Source of the DNA: Nemertoderma westbladi
Lineage: Eukaryota; Xenacoelomorpha; Nemertodermatida; Nemertodermatidae
Length of the DNA stretch: 25,584 bases
Reading direction: 5' to 3'
NCBI GenBank assembly: GCA_032718475.1
Contig: JAUCBJ010005312.1
Coordinates: 1-25,584, forward strand
The notes beneath the pieces are model-generated. The model was given only the letters and a program-made list of their open reading frames with translations, had not been told where the DNA came from and did no database searches. Below are positions 18,136-25,584 of the stretch, one piece after another; the first letter of the stretch is position 1; each line of letters begins with the position of its first letter. Made by a program: the position numbers and the translations under genes.

Positions 18136-18373
18136 AGTACCGGTCGATCGGTAACCAGTAGGCCTGACTGCCTGATCATCCGGACCGGTACCTACAGCAG
18201 TATAGGTACAGCAGTATTATTCGATTTTGATAATTATATACCGGTAGGCCTTAATAATTAATCAGGGACTGCAGCCCTGGTTTTTTATTGAGATTTTTAC
18301 TTATTTCTGTCAAGTTTTATTTGTTTGTAGGCCAGTATTGAACAGAAGGCGTGTAAGCCTGATCAGATTGTAC

Positions 18374-18950
18374 AGACAATTTGTAGGCTGAGCTGTTGTC
18401 TGATTGTTGTTAAGTCTGAACGGATTGCAGTATGTGTAGATCACCTGTCCGATAAAGAACGGTTAGGAAGTAGGGGCAGCCAAAGCTGTAAGGTAAACCC
18501 CCAACTAAAGAATAAGTCGTACTACTGGGTTAGAACGCATACTACCTAATCATTTCGGAGTCTGCATGTCCTGTAGTTTATTTAGGCTTGAGAGTAGTCT
18601 GCCATCGTTTAGTCTGTACTTTGTTTGTGTAGTCTGTACAGGTAGCGTATAATATTTATTTAGATAATTTGTAGGCTGGATAGTTGTCTGGCTGTTATTA
18701 GGTCTGAACGGATTGCAGTGTGTGTAGAGCCTCTGTCCGATAAAGAACGGTTAGGAAGTAGGGGCAGCCAAAGCTGTAAGGTAAACCCCCAACTAAAGAA
18801 TAAGTTGTGCTACTGGGTTAGAACGCATACTACCTAATCATTTCGGAGTCTGCATGTCCTGTAGTTTATTTAGGCTTGATAGTAGTCTGTCAGTATTCGG
18901 TCTGCATTTTGTTTGAGTGGTTTGTACGCGTAGCGTAATATTTATTATTC
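18374..18950 (+). repeat. 288-bp tandem duplication in BEL leader/LTR
   Basis: Unit 1 at 18374-18661 and unit 2 at 18662-about 18950. Both start AGA(C/T)AATTTGTAGGCTG. The central part, from TCCGATAAAGAACGG to ATTTAGGCTTGA, is nearly identical, and the edges are more diverged. The very conserved centre includes a CCCCCAACTAAAG and a CATACTACCTAATC segment. Confidence 0.9.
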
Positions 18951-19879
18951 AGAGTTTATGCGATTATTCGCAACATTCATATCCCCAAGTTTGTTCCTAC
19001 AGTAATTGTGTTTGTTATACATACCGCTATAGTTAAATTAACCCCGGTACTACACGGGCTGCTTGGCGTAGGTAAAGACTGGTGATTTTGTGCACCGGTC
19101 ACTCCAGCAGATGCCGTGGTTCTTTTAGCTGTTCAAGTATATTTAACTACTGATTATATGTTGTACAAGTACTCGTACCTAATTTAGGGTTTAGTGTACA
19201 GTGCTTTCCGAAAGTAATTAGTGTAGACATTATATTTGTGTTGTAAAGTGGTTGATAGGCACGTTCGATTAGCTCTATTAACTTCTAGGTAGGGACACTC
19301 CGTGATACATAACGTAGTACCTATAGCGATACGGCTATAGGTCGTCAGGCGGTGGTATTTTCCTATCTGGACAACGCAGTGTATTTACTACTACGTATTA
19401 TTTTCAAATACCGCAGTACCCTGTCCGTTGTAATAACCAGATTTCTAACCCTTTGTTAGGCTGGTTTGTAGACTTCTTGTAAAATTACCCTAAAAATTCG
19501 TATTTGTGTTTTTTGTAAATTTTTGTGTTTATTTAGAGATTGTAATCTCACCCGAATTGTACGTAATTTGTAGTATTAAGTAACTTAGGTAAATTAGCAT
19601 TATTTGTTTTAGTGTCCTATAAGTAACACTTCACTGAAAGCGCACCGCTTTGTGTAGTGATTACTCCCCAGAAATAATAACATTTATTTCAACATTGACA
19701 AAACCCATTAAACGGGTATATATATATTATAAATCAACTCAAACGATTTATAAATAGTAGGCCTGCCATACAACAATTAGGTCTCAATATCAGTTGGACT
19801 ACTGCTTAAATAACGGCAATAAAGTAAGTTAAGGTAACCAAGTAACCCTTAAAATTCAGAAATTCAGTTATTTAAAATA

Positions 19880-20135
19880 ATTGATATACCGGTATTTACA
19901 ATAGGCTTATTATATTTATTTCTATAAATTTTAGGTTGAAATCATACCGGTATTCTGTAATTAATTCTAGTCCAGAATTATACTTATATATGCTACAAAC
20001 TGTAAGCTGTATACCGGTATTCCCGATAGGCCTATTATATATTTATATATATTTGTGCTAAAATTATACTGGTATTCTGTGATAAAACTAGTCTGTAATA
20101 ATACTTATATATACTATAAGCATACCGGTATTCTA
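19880..20135 (+). repeat. five phased palindromic ATACCGGTAT repeats
   Basis: TACCGGTATT, with one TACTGGTATT variant, at about 19887, 19945, 20012, 20067 and 20123, spaced 58, 67, 55 and 56 bp. Between them are AT-rich blocks that share TACTTATATA and AGGC(C/T)TATTATAT pieces. This is a degenerate tandem repeat ending about 130 bp before the gag ATG. Confidence 0.8.
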
Positions 20136-20266
20136 ATATATTATATATATCACGCTACGCTGAGTAGCAGTATCGGTAATTAATTACTAGGCTAGCAGTT
20201 AATACTGAATTACTAGACTTGCTTAGACTGTAATATAGCAGTAGGCATCCAACTGTACAAACAAAC

Positions 20267-22105
20267 ATGTCTGACACAAGGCAAACTCTGTCAGATAGTC
20301 TCCTAGAAACAACAGTCTGTTTATCAGATAGGAGTATAGAGAATCCCAGACCGAGGTCTGAAACCCCTCCTACTGTAAGAAAGACAACCCCTACAGTAGC
20401 TGTGTCAGAACCTAGGTTAGTAGAAGCAATTTCGCAATTCGCGAAGTTAGTGAAGCGCCGTAGGTCTATCATCGGTACTCGGGCCCAAGTTAAGCGGGAT
20501 CAAGAAGCAGCTGCCAAACAGCAGCAACCTCCTAGCCAAGAACCTAGTTATCAGCGGCCCGAGAGCTCCAGTAGTTCGGGTGCTGTTGAGCGGACGCCCG
20601 AACGCGGAGCGAAGATGGCGGATACGGTTTATGATGAACGGCCAACCTATGAAGAATCAACCGACGCCACTTCTTCTCAAGAAGAAAGCGAAGGGACAGC
20701 GGAGGGGCCGCGAAAGAGGGATGCCATTGACATCTATCTGTCAGACTATCAACGTTTTTTAGGTGATGAGGAGTTGAGGAGAAGGTTAGATGGACTTAGC
20801 CCTAATAGTGAAGGAACTCAGCGTGTGTTGGATGCCATCGATGTGGAAATGAGGGCTGCGAACCAGGCTAAATTTGATGAACAACTCCGCATCACAAGAG
20901 TCCAAGAAGAACAAGTAAAGAAAAAACGTATAGAAGACCGAAAGGCAGCGGCAGTAGCAGCAGCAGTGGCAGCTGCAGAAGCAGAAAGAAAAGCGGCAGC
21001 GGCAGAGGCAGCGGCAGAGGCAAAAGCGGCAGCGGCAGTGGCAGCGGCAGAGGCAAAAGCGGCAGTAGCAGCAGCAGTGGCAGCTGCAGAAGCAGAAAGA
21101 AAAGCGGCAGCGGCAGAGGCAGCGGCAGAGGCAAAAGCGGCAGAGGCAGTGGCAGAAGCCGAACGGAGAGCGACTGAAGAAACCACCCAATTAGAATTGG
21201 AAAACATTCAGGAGAATCAAGACTGCATAAATAAACAGTTAACAGCTAGTAATATGCAGATGATGAATCGATCTACTCCCAAAAGGCAGGGATATACATC
21301 ATCTGAGGAAGGCGATACCACCGATACTGAAGGCAAAGGAAATAGATCTCGTCTAAGCAGATGTAGAAGAACATCCCACCGTCAGAAATTGCCTGATTTG
21401 CCTCCAGCTGTTAGAAGGCAACTAAATAACACCAACTTAGGTAGTACAGAGCCCACAGACCAAATAATTAAAATAGAAAGACTCCCTACTATAGTAGATG
21501 AGCCTGAAATAATTAGGCCTGTTCTTGAAATCACCCCTTCGGTGATAGACACACCTGTGCTCACTGAAGTTACCTCTAAATTCCCTCTGCATAGCACTAA
21601 GCTACCTGTGCCCAGTAGAACTGCCCAGGAGACAGTTCAGGTCCTGGACCCCGAGCGAAATATTCATGATTTGTCGCCCGTTGTCCCTCGTCCGCCCGCT
21701 ACAACATTGGCGACTCCCGCTTCTGCGGTCGAATGGGTGGACGAGAGACGGCGGGGGATGGATCTCCTGCTCGGGCAGATGCAGGAGACTGTTCAACAAT
21801 TCAAAGGCACAGTAAGGGAAAGTAGGCTAGAGTTGCAAGAAGTGCAGCAAAGTATCGCGCTAGAACGCGATAAATTAGTAAATACACAAAAGGGTATACC
21901 ACCACCCTCTGTAACAATGTGTCAACCTGTTAGGTCTGAAGTATCGCATGCGCAAGGTGTGGAGCCTACACGCATCTATACTGCTAGCGAAGTAGAAACT
22001 CCTATAGTGAACCCTATTAAGGGTAATTATAGACCTGTTGATAAGGATATTCCATATAGAACGGATCATAATCCGAGAAATTTATATACCGATAACTCGA
22101 TATGA
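20267..22105 (+). CDS. BEL/Pao element: N-terminal gag-like ORF
   Basis: The ATG at 20267 has A at -3 and opens a 612-codon frame to a TGA at 22103-22105. I recognise no named domain in this part. Residues 1-130 are Ser/Thr/Pro-rich with a basic KLVKRRRS patch. Residues about 150-225 are charged and helical. Residues about 226-300 form an Ala/Glu/Lys-rich coiled-coil-like block. About 470-550 is another helical piece (DLLLGQMQETVQQFKGTV). It lies immediately upstream of, and in the same frame as, the DUF1759-like gag domain, separated by one TGA and three codons before the next ATG. It may therefore be either a separate first ORF or the N-terminal half of one polyprotein broken by a stop. The ATG after the stop sits in a good context (ACGATGG), which would allow separate translation. 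Confidence 0.7.
   Translation: MSDTRQTLSDSLLETTVCLSDRSIENPRPRSETPPTVRKTTPTVAVSEPRLVEAISQFAKLVKRRRSIIGTRAQVKRDQEAAAKQQQPPSQEPSYQRPESSSSSGAVERTPERGAKMADTVYDERPTYEESTDATSSQEESEGTAEGPRKRDAIDIYLSDYQRFLGDEELRRRLDGLSPNSEGTQRVLDAIDVEMRAANQAKFDEQLRITRVQEEQVKKKRIEDRKAAAVAAAVAAAEAERKAAAAEAAAEAKAAAAVAAAEAKAAVAAAVAAAEAERKAAAAEAAAEAKAAEAVAEAERRATEETTQLELENIQENQDCINKQLTASNMQMMNRSTPKRQGYTSSEEGDTTDTEGKGNRSRLSRCRRTSHRQKLPDLPPAVRRQLNNTNLGSTEPTDQIIKIERLPTIVDEPEIIRPVLEITPSVIDTPVLTEVTSKFPLHSTKLPVPSRTAQETVQVLDPERNIHDLSPVVPRPPATTLATPASAVEWVDERRRGMDLLLGQMQETVQQFKGTVRESRLELQEVQQSIALERDKLVNTQKGIPPPSVTMCQPVRSEVSHAQGVEPTRIYTASEVETPIVNPIKGNYRPVDKDIPYRTDHNPRNLYTDNSI
20948..21169 (+). repeat. 111-bp tandem duplication encoding Ala-rich coiled-coil
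   Basis: The same stretch (starting GCGGCAGTAGCAGCAGCAGT) begins at 20948 and 21059. The sequence is a GCNGCN-rich repeat encoding AEAERKAAAAEAAAEAKAA-like helix. 111 bp is 37 codons, so the frame is kept. The antisense ORFs at 20786-21207 exist only because of this composition. Confidence 0.85.
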
Positions 22106-22114
22106 AATAACACG

Positions 22115-23056
22115 ATGGCCCAAGAAAGTTTTACGCGTCAAATGGCTAGAACCGAAGCCCGGCAAGCGGTAAAGGTGGGAGAGATCGTCAAGTTCAATGG
22201 AGATGAGATGAAATGGTTACCTTTTAATGAATATTACAAAGATAACATACAGAACTCTGTGCTATCTAATGGAGAGAAACTTAGATTCCTCATCGAGTGT
22301 TTGGAAGGATCTCCCAAGTTAATGGCGTTAAAGTTTATTGGACATCCAGACGGATTAAGACAAGTTTGGGATACACTTAACATCAGGTATGGTAATAGGA
22401 ATAACATAGCTGGGTACTTGTATGCAAAGTTGGTAGCGCCCCGAAAGTTTATTAGCAGCGGAATTATAGAGTTTTCCGATGAGATTCAAGAGATCTGCAG
22501 ACAATTAGATTGGCTAGGTAAGTCTCATGAGTATCAGAACACTATGGTTATTAGAGCAGTAGCTTCTACTTTACCGAAGGGTGGAGTAGGTACACGCTGG
22601 GATAAGAAAGTGTTATATATGATGGAACAACAACGAAGAGACCCTACCATGGCTGATCTCATGTCATTCTTAGATAGAGAAGTGAAATTACAGCTCCTAA
22701 GGCAGTCCAGAGAGAAGACATTGGAAAACAAGGTAAGTGAGAAACCCGTTTCTAGGAGAAGGGTAACACCAATGTGTTATACAGACGACGGCGAAAGCCA
22801 AACCTCTCAAGGAGAGGACAGCGGGAAAGACACTGAAAGATCTTATTATGTCAATAAAACGCCTAAAGACCAGGTAAGTAAATCCAAGTCTCGACCCAAT
22901 GACAGAAGGGAACCGGTACAAAAAACCCCTCCTACGTCTCCTAAAAGAATTCAGGTGAGAAAGTCCGAGGAAAGAACAAGTGTGCACCACATAGCACAGG
23001 TTAAAGTAAGTAACATCAAGCCGAAATGTGTGCTGTGCGACGGGCCCACCGTTTAA
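22115..23056 (+). pseudogene. BEL/Pao gag, DUF1759-like domain (frame breaks at zinc-finger start)
   Basis: Gag packages the element's RNA in virus-like particles. Residues about 20-170 match the DUF1759-like pattern of BEL/Pao gag: VGEIVKFNGDEMKWLPFNEY, then NGEKLRFLIECLEG, and later FSDEIQEICRQLDWLG. The C-terminal third is basic and low-complexity (SRRRVTPM, SKSKSRPN), as in the usual linker. The frame stops at 23054-23056 just after a CVLCDG zinc-finger start; the rest of the finger is read one frame over in the next ORF. It is the same frame as the upstream ORF. Confidence 0.85.
23040..23052 (+). other. 1-nt frameshift between gag and protease frames
   Basis: Just after the CVLCDG start of the first finger, the frame that carries the remaining zinc-binding residues is -1 relative to the gag frame, within a GGGCCCACC run. 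A lost C in the C-run explains it. A programmed -1 shift is less likely because the run does not form a standard X_XXY_YYZ slippery heptamer in the gag frame. Confidence 0.7.
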
Positions 23057-24258
23057 ATGCGTGTGATAAATTCCTGAGGAAATCACTAAAGGATAGACGT
23101 GAAGTCATGTGGGATAAGCGGTTGTGTTATAATTGCCTCAGACGAGGACACCAACGGCGAACCTGTTACTCCGACGCAAGGTGTGCAAAGTGCGGCGCAA
23201 AACATCATATCTTGTTGCACACGGAATTTGAAGGAACCCGCACGAGTCAGGTAAGTGAGCCCAAACTACATGTCCAATTCAGTGATGTAAACGACACTGA
23301 CCACAGCTCTGAGATGGAAGGATTTTACACGGACGAATTCTCTGACGAAAACGAATCCTGTTATATGATAAACACCGCAGTGTATCGAGCGCTTACGTAT
23401 GAGACTGACACCGATAATGAAGCGCAACCGACTATTCCTGACCGGCAACCATCTTGGAAAGCGCCGACTTCCAACGTAGGAATCCGGGAATTCCCTGTAG
23501 TGCAGCTGAGAGTCTACGGGCTAAGTAAGTGTTTTATAGTAAACGCCCTCCTTAACTCCAGCAGCACAGGTACATTCATCGACAAAGAACTAGCCAAAGA
23601 CATCTTTGCTGGACAACCCAAGTTCCAAACTAAGTTGAACCTTTCAGGAATTATGCAGGTTTGGAAATCCACAGTAGCTACAGACTACTATGTAGGAGCG
23701 TTGTCCACTCCCCAGGATGAACTAGGAGAACATAGCATAAGGTCAGTAAAAATGGTGGCGATAAAGAACTTTGCTACCAGCCAAGTGGAACCTTATAACT
23801 GGGATGAATATCATTTTACCCAGCAGCATGATATTCCTAGATTCAAAACTGACTGCCCAGGGGTACAGATATTGATTGGCCAAAATGCGCATGAGGCGCT
23901 AGAGACATTAGAAAAACGGCCTGCTCGACCGCAACCATTACAAACCTATGCGGGAAGAACGAGAGTAGGTTGGTACTTCACTGGACCTTCCCGTCGAACA
24001 CTGATGGAAAGATGCCCTCAAGAAAGAGTACATCAGGTGAGTGAATGGGAAGAAGAAATCAGTGAGGAAGAAACCACAACTGAGGGAACACCATACTCCT
24101 CAGATAACGACGATATTACCCAATTATTCGACGAGGAAAATACAATCAACCTCCTCACCGAAAATGAAACTTGGCAAAACCAAGTGAACCTGTTCCATCT
24201 TATCAACCATGGCGGACAATTCACCTACAATGACGAATTGAACGAGGTGATAGATTGA
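23057..24258 (+). pseudogene. BEL/Pao zinc knuckles and DUF1758-like aspartic protease (catalytic Asp lost)
   Basis: The frame starts as an overlap at 23026, but homologous content begins around 23050. Zinc knuckles: CYNCLRRGHQRRTC (CX2CX4HX4C, about 23127) and CAKCGAKHHILLH (about 23187). A low-complexity acidic linker follows. The aspartic protease (DUF1758-like) spans about 23490-23990 and its flap-side end reads QILIGQNAHEALE. At the active site it reads LLNSSSTGTF where the family has Asp-Ser/Thr-Gly, so the catalytic Asp is Asn and the Gly is Ser. The TGWYFTGPS-like segment at about 23967 ends the domain. The frame ends at TGA 24256-24258, but the same frame continues open beyond it into the RT part, so this TGA is an internal stop. 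Confidence 0.85.
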
Positions 24259-25092
24259 TACAACAGTAGGATTCGCGATGAACACGCCGTACGATTCTTT
24301 ACTCAAGAAGCAGTAGAGCCTAATTCCTACGACAAGGCCTTGTCAGTAGAGGAGGAGAGAGCCAAGCAGATTCAGGAAACGACTACCCGTTTTCTTAAAG
24401 ATCAAGGGTGTTATGAGATCAGTCTTCCGTTCCGACGGCGAGAATCCAACTTTATCAATAACAGACCCTTAGCGGAAAAGAGAATCACGCAACTACATCG
24501 GCGTCTTACGGCAAATGCTTCAGCTAAGGAAATGTATAAGTCCCAGCTGAAGAAATTCATCAACAAGGGATACACGGAGCAAATACCGAAAGAAACACCC
24601 ACCACAGAGAGAACGTATTATCTAACACATCATTACGTTCCCAAACCCGGTAAACCCAACGAAGTCCGGGTAGTGTTCGATGGCTCCGCCCTTTATATGG
24701 GCCAATCCCTGAACTCCGAATTGTTGCCGGGACCCAACTTACTCCAATCCTTGTTGGGAATACTATTAAGATTACAGCAATATTCTATCGCTTTCGCTTC
24801 GGATATAGAAGGCATGTTCTTACAAGTCAAGGCGTTGGATAGGGATCGAGACAGCTTACGATTTCTGTGGTGGCCTGAAGGAGACCTCAACCAAAAACCG
24901 GTGGAGTACTGGATGACTATCCAGGCATTCGGGATCATCTCGAGCCCCTCGAACGCTTGTTCAGTAGTGCGCACCACTGCTGACGACAACCGAGACGCCT
25001 TCTCTAAAGCGGTTATCGACAACATCAAACGGGATATATACATGGACGACAATTTAAAGTCTCTCCCATTGATGTTGCCAAGGGAACGGTAG
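24259..25092 (+). pseudogene. BEL/Pao reverse transcriptase (YMDD)
   Basis: RT copies the element's RNA to DNA. The frame is the same as that of the preceding protease and is open from the TGA at 24256 to a TAG at 25090-25092. Visible blocks: YLTHHYVPKPGKPNEVRVVF (about 24617) and DGSALYMGQSLN for the fingers, LLRLQQYSIAFASDIEGMFL for the first catalytic Asp (about 24765), WMTIQAFGIISSPSNA (about 24910), and IYMDDNLKSLP for the YMDD catalytic pair (about 25036). All three catalytic aspartates are present. After the YMDD block the protein goes out of frame at about 25080-25095. Confidence 0.9.
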
Positions 25093-25584
25093 AGTGTTTG
25101 CGAGTAACTCCCGTGAGTTTCTGGAATCGATCCTGGTAGAAGACTGAGGTGTTAAAGATCTATACCTCATCAAGGACGATCTTCCGGAAACCAAGACTCT
25201 TGGTTTGAAATGGGACACGGAGAGAGATATCCTGTTTTTCCAGTTAAAACAGCGAGATAATCCAGTTAGAACTAAACGGATTTGTCTAAGTATCCTGAGC
25301 ACTTATTTCGATCCATTGGGATTTATTAGCCCAGTTATATTGGTTGCTCGGAGCTTAGTGCAACAAATGTGGCTTGAAAACCACTCGTGGGACGATCCAC
25401 TTAAGGGAGAACTGCTAAAGAAGTGGATGAAATGGGAAGATTCTCTACCTTCCATCGAGAACTTTATTAATTCCCGTTCATATTTTGGTCACGTTCTCCC
25501 CACGTATTCCTATCAACTCCATGTATTTGGAGACGCCAGTGATATGGGAATAGGTATAGTAGCCTACCTGAGGGTTGAAACTCC
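25093..25584 (+). pseudogene. BEL/Pao RT C-terminus and RNase H start (window-truncated)
   Basis: Homology resumes in another frame at about 25099 (FASNSREFL). The family's usual spacing between the YMDD block and this segment is longer by a dozen or more residues, so a small deletion, probably at a GTTTGCGAG microhomology, is likely. A TGA at 25145-25147 interrupts the frame where the family usually has a codon for a charged residue. After it the frame is open to the window end through a GLKWDTERDILFF segment, TYFDPLGFISPVILVAR, MWLENHSWDD, and then HVFGDASDMGIGIVAYLR. That last segment is the first strand of the RNase H domain with its catalytic Asp. The rest of RNase H and the integrase are beyond the window. 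Confidence 0.85.

Larger units (their letters stand above)
17150..20266 (+). other. about 3.1 kb of repeat-rich non-coding DNA before BEL gag (probable LTR and leader)
   Basis: No gene is supported here; the short ORFs at 17495-17689 and 17961-18179 have no recognisable content. The stretch carries several internal repeats listed separately. By position it should contain the 5' LTR and leader of the BEL element, but the 3' LTR lies outside the window, so I cannot fix the LTR ends, the TATA box or the primer-binding site. The left limit is only where the LINE B remnant stops being visible. Confidence 0.5.
20267..25584 (+). mobile_element. BEL/Pao LTR retrotransposon, coding part (right end outside window)
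   Basis: Order of parts: gag-like N-terminal ORF, DUF1759-like gag, zinc knuckles, DUF1758-like protease, RT, RNase H, as expected for BEL/Pao. The copy has three in-frame TGA codons (22103, 24256, 25145), one 1-nt shift near 23045 and a small deletion near 25090. No env-like ORF is visible in the window. The 5' LTR should lie within 17150-20266, but its edges are unresolved. Confidence 0.9.

Noticed and set aside
17495-18179. Short ORFs in the BEL leader
   Set aside because: About 60-70 codons, no homology or composition signal, within repeat-rich presumably LTR sequence.
20786-21207. Antisense ORFs with Leu-Pro, Ala-Ser or Cys-rich composition
   Set aside because: They are shadows of the GCN-rich coiled-coil repeat in the plus-strand gag-like ORF.
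22100-25150. An alternative genetic code in which TGA is sense
   Set aside because: Metazoan nuclear genes use TGA as stop, and the same element has frameshifts and a lost catalytic residue, so decay explains the TGAs.

Overview
This window looks like metazoan (probably invertebrate) nuclear DNA made almost entirely of transposable elements and tandem repeats. I cannot name the species. The signs are a BEL/Pao LTR retrotransposon, several copies of an APE-endonuclease LINE, a cut-and-paste DNA transposon with a 9-bp target-site duplication, long minisatellites, and no bacterial gene organisation. I see no intact host gene and no convincing RNA gene.

Layout. 1-674: AT-rich, no confident gene. 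675-2467: LINE family A, copy 1, minus strand, cut at both ends. 2763-3552: a 182-bp perfect direct repeat flanking 425 bp, with a primer-binding-site-like motif after the first copy. 3990-4245: an older family A fragment, minus strand. 4478-4780: a 69-bp tandem repeat. 5071-6560: a low-complexity ORF running into a degenerate Ulp1/C48-type cysteine protease gene spread over three frames. 6751-6828: a near-perfect palindrome (38-bp arms, 2-bp centre). 6863-8105 and 11853-13094: two halves of a 36-bp minisatellite, split by LINE family A copy 2 (8106-11852). Copy 2 has a full-looking RT frame, but its endonuclease half is broken by three stops and a 4-bp duplication. 13462-13732: family A 3' fragment, minus strand. 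13868-14110: a small BEL/Pao gag fragment, minus strand. About 14240-16870: remnant of a second LINE (family B: ORF1-like domain, then APE endonuclease) interrupted by a 1014-bp non-autonomous DNA transposon (15153-16166).

17150-25584: a BEL/Pao element on the plus strand running off the right edge. About 3 kb of repeat-rich non-coding DNA (probably LTR plus leader) precedes an N-terminal gag-like ORF, a DUF1759-like gag domain, zinc knuckles, a DUF1758-like aspartic protease, reverse transcriptase with a YMDD box, and the start of RNase H. The frame is broken by three in-frame TGA codons, one 1-nt frameshift and one small deletion. The protease also lacks its catalytic aspartate, so this copy is probably dead.

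The most unusual items are the 1014-bp DNA transposon, whose ends are inverted clusters of a 15-bp motif; the protease relic next to a 78-bp palindrome; the LINE sitting precisely inside the minisatellite with no target-site duplication; and the phased palindromic ATACCGGTAT repeats in front of the BEL gag.
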